Positions 1-4,748 of a stretch of 5,478 nucleotides of DNA are shown here, one piece after another. Origin of the DNA: an uncultured Acidobacteriota bacterium (GTDB lineage Bacteria > Acidobacteriota > JAAYUB01); the NCBI GenBank assembly GCA_937925645.1, contig CALAMB010000131.1:1-5478 (forward strand), written 5' to 3'. The notes beneath the pieces are model-generated. The model saw only the letters and a list, made by a program, of their open reading frames with translations. It had not been told where the DNA came from and searched no databases. Position 1 is the stretch's first letter; the number at the start of each line of letters is the position of its first letter. Both the position numbers and the translations under genes were made by a program.

Positions 1-48
1 CTGGAGGTGAAAGGGCCGAGCGAGGGAAAAATTGCTCGGTGGAAATGA
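1..48 (+). CDS. Possible 3' end of an upstream gene (very short)
   Basis: Frame 1 is open from the first base and stops at TGA 46-48, giving about 15 residues (ending KIARWK) just before the AGGAGG of the next gene. A second frame (from base 3) is also open and stops at 63-65, overlapping the next ATG as ATGA. Either could be the tail of an upstream gene in an operon with the 62-373 gene, or neither. The fragment is too short to assign a product. Confidence 0.2.
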   Translation: MEVKGPSEGKIARWK

Positions 49-61
49 AAAGGAGGCCCCC

Positions 62-373
62 ATGAACCAAGTAGAAGTAATCGGTTACACCCACCCGGAC
101 GGCTACATCCTCTGCGACGCCTGCGGCGAGAGCCTGGCGAATGCCGGCCTGGTCCGGCCCATCCTGGCCGATCAGCACGTGTTTTTCATCGGCTGGAGCT
201 GCGACTGCTGCAGCCAGGAACTGAGCCCGGGCGGCACCTGGGTTTGCCGGTTGGACCACTTCGAGGACCTGGAGCCCGTTTGGGACGACGCCTACGACGC
301 GAGCTCCGCCCTGGCCTCGGCCGGTTGGGGCGTCGACGAGGACTATCGCGGCGACAGCAGCGACTGGAACTGA
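62..373 (+). CDS. Small acidic cysteine-rich protein of unknown function
   Basis: A 103-aa protein I do not recognise. ATG 62 is chosen because AGGAGG (51-56) sits 5 bases upstream; a TTG 30 bases earlier has no ribosome binding site. It carries CxxC at residues 18-21 (CDAC) and CxCC at 47-50 (CDCC), a spacing compatible with one structural zinc site, and a strongly acidic C-terminal third (D/E-rich, residues 65-103) ending DSSDWN. There is no signal peptide or membrane segment, so it is probably cytoplasmic. It lies 48 bp upstream of ssb on the same strand with no terminator between them, so the two are probably co-transcribed. In the leading region of a mobilizable plasmid, a small acidic protein could be a DNA mimic or a host-defence modulator, but this is inference from location and charge only. 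Confidence 0.75.
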   Translation: MNQVEVIGYTHPDGYILCDACGESLANAGLVRPILADQHVFFIGWSCDCCSQELSPGGTWVCRLDHFEDLEPVWDDAYDASSALASAGWGVDEDYRGDSSDWN

Positions 374-421
374 AAAATCCGGGGGCCGCGCATCCATGAC
401 CACGCGGAAGGAGATTTCAAC

Positions 422-799
422 ATGGTAAACAAAGTGCAACTCATCGGCCGGCTCGGCCAGAACCCGGAATTCCGGACCACCCAGGACGGGGCCGAACTGG
501 CCCGCTTCTCCCCGGCCACCGACCGGCACTGGACCGATTCCGCCGGGGTGAAGCAGACCCGCACGGACTGGCACCAGGTGGTGGCCTGGGGCCGCCTGGC
601 CGAAATCAGCCGCGACTTCCTGGCCAAGGGACGCCTGGTCTACGTGGAGGGCCGGCTGCAGACCCGGACCTGGGAGGACGAGGAGGCCCGCCGGCACGAG
701 CGGACCGAGGTGGTCATCCACGACCTGAAGATCCTGCAGCCCCGCCAGCCGGTGACCGCGCCCCAACCCGCCCCGGACGGCGCCGAGATCCCGTTCTAA
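422..799 (+). CDS. ssb: Single-stranded DNA-binding protein (plasmid type)
   Basis: A 125-aa SSB that coats single-stranded DNA during plasmid replication or transfer. The OB-fold occupies about residues 1-106: an N-terminal strand NKVQLIGRLGQNPEFR, a central aromatic stretch DWHQVVAWGRLAEI (about 49-62), then LVYVEGRLQTRTW (about 72-84), all characteristic of bacterial SSB. The tail (107-125) is only about 19 residues, Pro/Gln-rich, and ends DGAEIPF, the acidic-aromatic tip (like DDDIPF of E. coli SSB) that docks partner proteins. It is shorter than typical chromosomal SSB (about 160-180 aa) because the linker is reduced. Residues 30-31 are SP where SVAT is usual, a small oddity. AAGGAG at 408-413 lies 8 bases before ATG 422. 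The gene is followed by an intrinsic terminator. Confidence 0.96.
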   Translation: MVNKVQLIGRLGQNPEFRTTQDGAELARFSPATDRHWTDSAGVKQTRTDWHQVVAWGRLAEISRDFLAKGRLVYVEGRLQTRTWEDEEARRHERTEVVIHDLKILQPRQPVTAPQPAPDGAEIPF

Positions 800-822
800 G
801 CTGCCCGCTCTCACCGAACTTC

Positions 823-847
823 AACCCGGCTCCAGCCGGGTTTTTTT
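823..847 (+). terminator. Rho-independent terminator after ssb
   Basis: A perfect 8-bp stem (AACCCGGC 823-830 with GCCGGGTT 835-842), loop TCCA, is followed by a T run through 847. It lies 24 bp after the ssb stop codon and should end the 62-799 transcript. The stop codon of the convergent minus-strand gene (846-848) falls inside the T run. On the minus strand no U-tract follows the stem, so it is probably not an efficient bidirectional terminator. Confidence 0.93.
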
Positions 848-1097
848 ATTTGGCGGCGGTTTCGACCACTCCAGTCATGATAGCGCTCACAAAAAGAATA
901 TTGCCGCAATTAGTGCAAATGATTGGCACCACCGGAAAAGTTGGCCCACCCACAGCCAGGGCGGCACCTTTGTGAAATTCCATTAGCTGAAAGGCCTTGT
1001 CGACTACATCTAAATGCCTTGAGCCGCACATCGGACAGGGTCGGCCAGACCATTTGGAATTGATCCAATTGAGAACTTTTGAACTATCAATTTGCAT
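846..1097 (-). CDS. Small zinc-ribbon protein at the leading edge of oriT
   Basis: An 83-aa protein with two CxxC pairs, CPMC at residues 21-24 and CTNC at 61-64, about 36 residues apart, giving a zinc-ribbon arrangement. The segment between them (FPVVPIICTNCGN) resembles small hypothetical zinc-ribbon proteins found across bacteria, but I cannot name a function. The start at 1097 is supported by GGGAGG (1111-1106 on the minus strand) 8 bases upstream. Codon use is visibly more AT-rich than the mob genes, which suggests separate acquisition. It is transcribed toward ssb, converging on the terminator. With the nick polarity proposed for the adjacent oriT, this would be the first gene to enter a recipient, though its coding strand is the transferred strand and so needs second-strand synthesis before expression. 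Confidence 0.85.
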   Translation of the reverse strand: MQIDSSKVLNWINSKWSGRPCPMCGSRHLDVVDKAFQLMEFHKGAALAVGGPTFPVVPIICTNCGNILFVSAIMTGVVETAAK

Positions 1098-1117
1098 AAA
1101 GAAAACCTCCCTAAAAA

Positions 1118-1133
1118 TTTGGCAATTGCCAAA
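1118..1133. repeat. Perfect 16-bp palindrome upstream of the zinc-ribbon gene
   Basis: TTTGGCAATTGCCAAA reads the same on both strands and lies 20 bp before the start codon (1097) of the minus-strand gene, just upstream of its ribosome binding site. A second short inverted repeat, GGCGT-TT-ACGCC (1158-1169), lies about 25 bp farther out. The whole 1098-1250 stretch is AT-rich within a GC-rich plasmid. This is a plausible operator for a dimeric regulator. I could not find a convincing -35/-10 pair for the minus-strand gene here. Confidence 0.5.
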
Positions 1134-1245
1134 ATTGAATATGCAATTGTTATGCCAGGCGTTTACGCCATATTCTGCCTTTTTTGTGATTCAATATTCC
1201 TCTATTGGGGAATTTTGCCATAAACGCTTCAACGCAAAAATCACT

Positions 1246-1275
1246 TTGACACCCGCCACCCAAACATGCCACAAT
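1246..1275 (+). promoter_or_regulatory. Candidate sigma70 promoter for the mob operon
   Basis: There is a consensus -35 TTGACA (1246-1251), an 18-bp spacer and CACAAT (1270-1275, four of six matches to TATAAT). Transcription would begin near 1282, run through oriT and the hairpin cluster, and reach mobC after a leader of about 285 nt. The -10 is weak and would suit a promoter that is repressed or auto-regulated by relaxosome proteins bound at oriT. That last point is inference. Confidence 0.5.
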
Positions 1276-1301
1276 GCCGCCATGCCGAAGCGTATAAGAG
1301 A

Positions 1302-1367
1302 GGGCAGGATACCTGTTTGTCATTACAGTTTCGACCGCTGGCGCGGTCTCGCTGTAACGCCAAACAG
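1302..1367 (-). other. oriT: IncP-like origin of transfer (oriT) with nic site
   Basis: Read on the minus strand, an imperfect inverted repeat (arms 1367-1352 and 1328-1313, 14 of 16 positions pairing) encloses a perfect hairpin (GACCGC 1348-1343, loop GCCA, GCGGTC 1338-1333). The 3' arm is followed by one G (1312) and then TATCCTG|CCC (1311-1302). From established knowledge, the RP4/IncP oriT has the same order: an interrupted repeat bound by TraJ, an internal hairpin, one spacer base, then TATCCTG|CCC. The predicted nick is on the minus strand between the complements of 1305 and 1304. The relaxase would stay on the 5' end at 1304, so 1304 to 1 is transferred first and the mob genes last. 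The MobC/TraJ-like gene and relaxase lie immediately on the other side, as expected. A nick has not been shown. Confidence 0.85.
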
Positions 1368-1409
1368 CCTCGCCCGGCCCGGCGCGGCGCCGGATCCGGC
1401 TCGGTCCTG

Positions 1410-1503
1410 CCAGGGGGATACCCCCTGGACCCCGCCAGGAGGCTCCGCCTCCCGGACCCTCCGCCGGGGGGGCGGCGCCCCCCTGCCCCGCTTGGAGCGG
1501 GGC
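1410..1503. repeat. Four tandem GC-rich triloop hairpins between oriT and mobC
   Basis: Four consecutive perfect hairpins, each with a 3-base loop: CCAGGGGG-ATA-CCCCCTGG (1410-1428); GGAGGC-TCC-GCCTCC (1438-1452); a 7-bp G/C stem with loop GGC (1467-1483); and GCCCCGCT-TGG-AGCGGGGC (1485-1503). The first three are separated by similar linkers (GGACCCCGCC, GGACCCTCCGCC). No ORF with convincing composition crosses the block. They could act as single-strand initiation or protein-binding sites on transferred DNA, as transcript leader structures that attenuate mob expression, or as barriers that isolate oriT. The function is unknown. Confidence 0.8.
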
Positions 1504-1568
1504 CGCCGCGCGGCCGGCTTCACCGGCTCCGCGCCGCAATCCGAGACCGGCCGGGCGGGCGGCCGCGC

Positions 1569-1862
1569 ATGACCAAGAGCGTGCTGATCCAGGTGCGCGT
1601 CAGCCCGGCCGACAAAGCCCTGATCGAGGCCAAGGCGGCCGCCTGCCGGCTGTCCACCTCGGCCTTCCTCAGGAAGCTCGCCGCCGAGCATGAGCTGAAA
1701 AGCAGCTACGACCAGGCCGCGGTGGCCCAGATCAAGCGGATCGGCCGCAACCTGAACCAGTTCGTGCGGCTGCTGCACCAGGGCGACCACTCGGACGAGA
1801 CGAAGGAGCACCTGCGGCGCTGCCTGAAGGCCTGCCGCCTCGCCTTGGGAGACCCGGAATGA
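1569..1862 (+). CDS. mobC: MobC/TraJ-like relaxosome accessory protein
   Basis: A 97-aa protein. Residues 1-40 (SVLIQVRVSPADKALIEAKA... LSTSAFLRKLA) fit a ribbon-helix-helix DNA-binding fold: a short beta strand followed by two helices. IGRNLNQFVRLLH (58-70) is the hallmark of the MobC family. In IncP and related plasmids such proteins bind the inverted repeat next to nic and recruit the relaxase, so the interrupted repeat 1313-1367 is the expected target. ATG 1569 matches the family N-terminus; the same frame is open much farther upstream but that part reads through oriT and hairpins and is Arg/Pro/Gly-rich noise. There is no clear Shine-Dalgarno site before it. Its TGA overlaps the relaxase ATG by 4 bp (ATGA at 1859-1862), so the two are translationally coupled. 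Confidence 0.92.
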   Translation: MTKSVLIQVRVSPADKALIEAKAAACRLSTSAFLRKLAAEHELKSSYDQAAVAQIKRIGRNLNQFVRLLHQGDHSDETKEHLRRCLKACRLALGDPE

Positions 1863-3400
1863 GCGCCTTCTGCAAAGTCACCACCTGCCGTCACGAGGGC
1901 AAGACCGCCGCCAATGCGGCCTACATCCTGCGCGAGCGGGCCTGTGACCGCTGGGAAACGTCCAATTTTCCCGACCACGCGGTTTTCGGCAGCAACGCCC
2001 TGGAGCTGAAGCGGTCCGCCATCGAGGAGACCGGCCTGGCGGCCGACGCGGGCGAGGGTTGCCGCAAATCCTTCCGGGTGGTGCTGAGCTTCGAGCGGGA
2101 GGTGTCCTCCGAGCGGGCTTTGGCCCTGGCCCGCGAGTTCCTGGCCAAGACCCCCTTCGCGGAAAACCCGGCCCTGCTGGCGGTGCACCGCAACACCGAG
2201 CACGTGCACGTGCACATCGCCATCGTGGCCCGGAAGGTGGACGGCCTGAAGATCCAACTGGACCGGACGGAGTTCCGCTCCCTGGACAAGATCTGGGCCA
2301 AGATCTACACCCGGGAACTGGAGCGCGGGCTCGCGGCGGAGGCCTCGCCCCGGCCGGAGCGCCACGCGAACGAAGCGGCCCGCGCGGACAGGGCCATCAG
2401 CCTGGCGGAGTGGCGGCGGCGTTACGGCCAGTTGAAACGGGAAGGCCTCTCGCCGGCCGAAATCAAGGCGCAAATCGGGGAGCGGCCGCGGGCGCCGGGG
2501 CAAACCGTCGAGGTCCACCACATCCGCCGCAACGAACGGGCCAAGGAGCAATTGATCGAGCAGCTGGGCGGCCGCGGCCGGCCGCCGGAGCGGGAGGCGT
2601 CTCATGAGCGGATTGAAGAAGGACGAGCTGCTGGCGGTGTGCGGCAGGCAGAGCGAGCTCTTGACGGAACTCGCGGCGGCGCTGGCCGGGCGGGACGGGG
2701 AGATCGAGCGGCTGCGGGCGACCGTGACCGACCAGGCCGAGTACTTGAATTTCCTGGAGGCCGAGAACGACGAATTGAGCGCCCGGCTGCCGGCGCTGAC
2801 ATGCTCGCTGGACGAATTGCGGGAGCGCTACGAGACGAGGACCGCGCGGCTGAACGAGGCCTTACGGGCCTCGTGCGCGATGCTGGAGGAGAACTTCAAA
2901 AGGTATTCGAGCGAACTGTCGGCGAGATTGGCCGAAGTCGAGAGCGCCTCGAACCGCTCCAGCGGGATGTTGGCGAGCTTGTCCGGGCGCATGAGCGAGT
3001 GCGCGAGCGAGTGCGCGCGCTGGGAGGAGAAGTTGAGCGGGCTGCCGGACGAAGTCCGGCCGGACGAGTACGAGAGTTTGGTCAGGGAATTCTTGGGGAA
3101 TTTGGTCGAAGACTTGGAGAAAGCGCTGGCCGGCTGAAAGAGGGGGGGCTGGCCCGGGTGTACCCGCTCCTGCGGACGGTGGAGAAATACCTGCAAAAGG
3201 TGGACCGGAGCTTCCAGCCGGTGCGGGAACAGTTCGCCGGGCTGAAGGACCGGGTGTTCGAAAAATTCACCGGCCGCGCGGCCGACTTCCGGGCCGACTT
3301 CGAGCTGCGGCGGCAGCGGGACGTCTCCACCACCTTCCGGCGGGACCTGAACTTCGACCGGGCGCGGGACCGCGACCACGAGCACGACCGGGAGCGCTGA
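1859..3400 (+). CDS. MOBP-type relaxase / mobilization nuclease
   Basis: A 513-aa relaxase that would nick oriT, bind covalently to the 5' end and pilot the strand into the recipient. The Relaxase (MobA/VirD2, Pfam PF03432-like) domain covers about residues 1-165. Tyr22 in NAAYILRER is the likely catalytic residue, at the same position as Tyr22 of RP4 TraI. HRNTEHVHVHIAI (110-122) supplies the metal-binding histidines (probably 110, 117 and 119). GGGAG (1847-1851) precedes ATG 1859 by 7 bases, inside the end of mobC. Residues 249-427 are encoded in DNA that also carries another ORF in the +1 frame; here the relaxase becomes Arg/Gly/Ala/Glu-rich and low in complexity, likely a flexible basic region. 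The last about 80 residues regain normal composition and end in a charged DRDHEHDRER. No primase or helicase motif is visible. Confidence 0.94.
   Translation: MSAFCKVTTCRHEGKTAANAAYILRERACDRWETSNFPDHAVFGSNALELKRSAIEETGLAADAGEGCRKSFRVVLSFEREVSSERALALAREFLAKTPFAENPALLAVHRNTEHVHVHIAIVARKVDGLKIQLDRTEFRSLDKIWAKIYTRELERGLAAEASPRPERHANEAARADRAISLAEWRRRYGQLKREGLSPAEIKAQIGERPRAPGQTVEVHHIRRNERAKEQLIEQLGGRGRPPEREASHERIEEGRAAGGVRQAERALDGTRGGAGRAGRGDRAAAGDRDRPGRVLEFPGGRERRIERPAAGADMLAGRIAGALRDEDRAAERGLTGLVRDAGGELQKVFERTVGEIGRSRERLEPLQRDVGELVRAHERVRERVRALGGEVERAAGRSPAGRVREFGQGILGEFGRRLGESAGRLKEGGLARVYPLLRTVEKYLQKVDRSFQPVREQFAGLKDRVFEKFTGRAADFRADFELRRQRDVSTTFRRDLNFDRARDRDHEHDRER
2592..2597 (+). promoter_or_regulatory. 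Ribosome binding site inside the relaxase gene
   Basis: GGGAGG lies 6 bases before ATG 2604 and is as strong as any Shine-Dalgarno site in the window. It supports internal translation initiation of the embedded ORF 2604-3137. Confidence 0.7.
2604..3137 (+). CDS. Embedded acidic coiled-coil protein overlapping the relaxase (TraH-like position)
   Basis: A 177-aa ORF wholly inside the relaxase gene in the +1 frame. It has its own strong ribosome binding site (GGGAGG 2592-2597). It is more protein-like than the relaxase frame over the same DNA: balanced composition with Tyr, Phe, Trp, Lys and Cys, and long helical heptad stretches such as LLTELAAALAGRDGEIERLR and YLNFLEAENDELSARL (about 18-63), continuing to about 120. 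I count about 36 acidic and 22 basic residues, so it is acidic. In RP4, traH is encoded within traI in another frame and makes an acidic protein that stabilises the relaxosome; RSF1010 mobB likewise overlaps mobA. By position, charge and size this is a plausible analogue, but I see no sequence match that proves homology. No signal peptide or membrane helix. Confidence 0.72.
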   Translation: MSGLKKDELLAVCGRQSELLTELAAALAGRDGEIERLRATVTDQAEYLNFLEAENDELSARLPALTCSLDELRERYETRTARLNEALRASCAMLEENFKRYSSELSARLAEVESASNRSSGMLASLSGRMSECASECARWEEKLSGLPDEVRPDEYESLVREFLGNLVEDLEKALAG

Positions 3401-3432
3401 AGGCCCGCCGGGTAAATTCGCGGTTTTCATTT

Positions 3433-4563
3433 TCACACCGGCCGTCTGGCCCGCTCGTTGTGCAGCCACTTACGTACATACAGCCGCCGGTCCCGGAGTT
3501 TCTGAAACTTGGCCGGGTTCTCTGCCACGGCGTGCAACAGTCCAATCCGGGAGGCCTCAATGTCCAGTCTCCGCTGGCCATAGACCTCCCGGCCCGCATC
3601 ATATTCGGCCAGCAGCAGCCGGACATAATCATTGGCCAGCCGCCGGACCGGATCGTTGGCCGGAAAGGGCGACGCTGACGACTCGGACGAGACGGCCCGG
3701 GCCGGCCGGAGGTCGGATTCCGCCGCCGCCCGGATCTTGGCGGCCATGGCTTCCAGCTCGGCCATGATGCCTCCGGCGGCGGGGGCGTCGCCGCAACTCA
3801 CTGGCGGCGTCGATTGGGTGGCCGGCGCCGGGGTGAACTCCCCTGCCCTCTCCATCTGGTTTTCTGGAGCCGGCCGGGTTGGCCCGGCGGCCGGGCACGC
3901 TGGCTGCTCCGTTTTCAGCCGGGGTGAAATGGATTGCAGCTCGACCGGCCGGAGTGCTTTCGCTGGTGGGGCCGGCTCAATTTTGCGGGGCATCTCCGGG
4001 GCAGCCCCGGCCTGAACCGGGGGAGTTTCCAGTGGCGGCCCGGAGAGAGAGGCCGGCCTGCTCTCTCTGATAGTCTGTGTTGTAATCTCTGAAGTAATCT
4101 CTGTATGTGTCGGAATTTTCCGGCCGGCCCCTCGGAAAAATCCGGCACCCCCCTCGGAATTTTCCGATGGGGGGGTGGAAAGGTCTTTAATTACATCAGG
4201 ATAGATCTGGATGAACATGACATCGGGCAGCGTCCGGCCGAGTTCGGTTTGAATCGTCCGGAACACCCGCTTGACCGCTCCCAGACTTTCGAGGAACATC
4301 AGGGCGTCCCGGCATTGGTCCTTCGACAAGCCGAATTGCCGGTAGAAGTCCTGATAGGATTTTTGCAGCAGGTCGCCGGCAAACCGGCGGAACACCCCGG
4401 CCACGAGTCCCGAGTGTTCGTCGCGGACGAGGCGGGGCCGGTACCAGTACACGATTTCAGCCAGCAGAATGATGGCGTTCATCTGGACTTTGCCGTTCTT
4501 GGTGCAGATGGTTGAATACCAGGCATGAGGGATGACGTTGCCTTCGGGACTCCACCCGTGCAT
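3433..4563 (-). CDS. Probable plasmid replication protein with winged-helix N-domain
   Basis: A 376-aa protein from ATG 4563, which has GGAAG (4576-4572) 8 bases upstream. The same frame is open to ATG 4698, but those 45 residues are Ser/Arg/Ala-rich, have no ribosome binding site and look non-coding. Residues about 1-128 form the conserved part: IPHAWY, then AIILLAEIVYWYRPR (30-44), then a winged-helix-like segment DLLQKSYQDFYRQFGLSKDQCRDALMFLESLGAVKRVFRTI (64-104) followed by strands VMFIQIYPD. This resembles plasmid and phage replication or replisome-organiser proteins. Residues about 129-310 are a Pro/Ala-rich disordered linker that begins with an ITSEITTQT stretch typical of such proteins. 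Residues 313-376 are a helical, basic C-terminal domain ending YVRKWLHNERARRPV. The gene is convergent with the relaxase, 32 bp apart, with no clear terminator. A plain transcription regulator cannot be excluded. Confidence 0.72.
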   Translation of the reverse strand: MHGWSPEGNVIPHAWYSTICTKNGKVQMNAIILLAEIVYWYRPRLVRDEHSGLVAGVFRRFAGDLLQKSYQDFYRQFGLSKDQCRDALMFLESLGAVKRVFRTIQTELGRTLPDVMFIQIYPDVIKDLSTPPSENSEGGAGFFRGAGRKIPTHTEITSEITTQTIRESRPASLSGPPLETPPVQAGAAPEMPRKIEPAPPAKALRPVELQSISPRLKTEQPACPAAGPTRPAPENQMERAGEFTPAPATQSTPPVSCGDAPAAGGIMAELEAMAAKIRAAAESDLRPARAVSSESSASPFPANDPVRRLANDYVRLLLAEYDAGREVYGQRRLDIEASRIGLLHAVAENPAKFQKLRDRRLYVRKWLHNERARRPV

Positions 4564-4708
4564 GTCGAGCACTTCCGGGGTCGGGGCGATGCTGCGCGAA
4601 GAAGAGGTGAGCGAAGCTGTCTCGCACGGGCTGAGCCTGGTCCTGGACCGGATGGCCGAGGATCTGCAAGCTGCGATCGACGCAAATTCCGCCGCCATGC
4701 GAGCCTGA
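4562..4708 (+). CDS. Candidate 48-aa small protein, antisense to the rep 5' leader
   Basis: The + strand frame from ATG 4562 to TGA 4706-4708 encodes 48 residues, including LREEEVSEAVSHGLSLVLDRM, a good amphipathic helix, with GC-rich third positions. It overlaps the rep start codon by 2 bases and otherwise occupies the untranslated leader proposed for rep. The antisense frame over the same DNA looks non-coding, which favours this one. Against it, no Shine-Dalgarno site precedes ATG 4562 (or ATG 4532 in the same frame), and no promoter was found. It could also be the remnant of a larger gene. Confidence 0.3.
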   Translation: MSSTSGVGAMLREEEVSEAVSHGLSLVLDRMAEDLQAAIDANSAAMRA

Positions 4709-4720
4709 GCCGGCTCGCAT
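4697..4720. repeat. 9-bp-arm inverted repeat overlapping the rep promoter (operator-like)
   Basis: ATGCGAGCC (4697-4705) and GGCTCGCAT (4712-4720) are perfect complements around TGAGCC. The right arm overlaps two bases of the proposed minus-strand -10 box, and the repeat covers the expected transcription start (about 4711). A protein bound here would block transcription, so auto-regulation by the Rep-like protein is a reasonable guess. As RNA it would form a hairpin at the very 5' end of the rep leader. Confidence 0.55.
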
Positions 4721-4748
4721 TATGCGCGGCGGGCCTCGCCCTTGGCAA
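4719..4748 (-). promoter_or_regulatory. Sigma70-like promoter for the replication gene
   Basis: On the minus strand: TTGCCA (4748-4743, five of six to TTGACA), 18-bp spacer, CATAAT (4724-4719, five of six to TATAAT). Start expected near 4711, giving a leader of about 148 nt before ATG 4563. An operator-like inverted repeat overlaps the -10 and start site. Confidence 0.6.

Noticed and set aside
32..61. TTG start for the first small gene
   Set aside because: No Shine-Dalgarno site; ATG 62 has AGGAGG at ideal spacing.
1405..1411. TCCTGCC on the + strand as an alternative IncP-like nick site
   Set aside because: It lacks the TA before TCCTG and an inverted repeat at the right distance on its 5' side; the minus-strand TATCCTGCCC at 1311-1302 has both.
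1266..1568. An N-terminal extension of MobC of about 100 residues
   Set aside because: It reads through the oriT and the hairpin array, gives Arg/Pro/Gly noise, and MobC homology begins at 1569.
1706..2605. A 299-aa minus-strand ORF antisense to mobC and the relaxase
   Set aside because: Rich in Arg/Pro/Gly/Leu with no recognisable domain, no ribosome binding site, and directly antisense to the conserved relaxase motifs; a GC-rich shadow frame.
3401..3432. Bidirectional terminator between the relaxase and replication genes
   Set aside because: The 32-bp convergent gap has no stem with a T run on either strand.
2828..3469. A 213-aa minus-strand ORF antisense to the relaxase C-terminus
   Set aside because: Shadow of two + strand frames that are better supported; low-complexity composition and no ribosome binding site.
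4564..4698. Start of the replication gene at ATG 4698
   Set aside because: No ribosome binding site, Ser/Arg/Ala-rich composition unlike the conserved part, and only about 12 nt from the predicted transcription start; ATG 4563 fits better.
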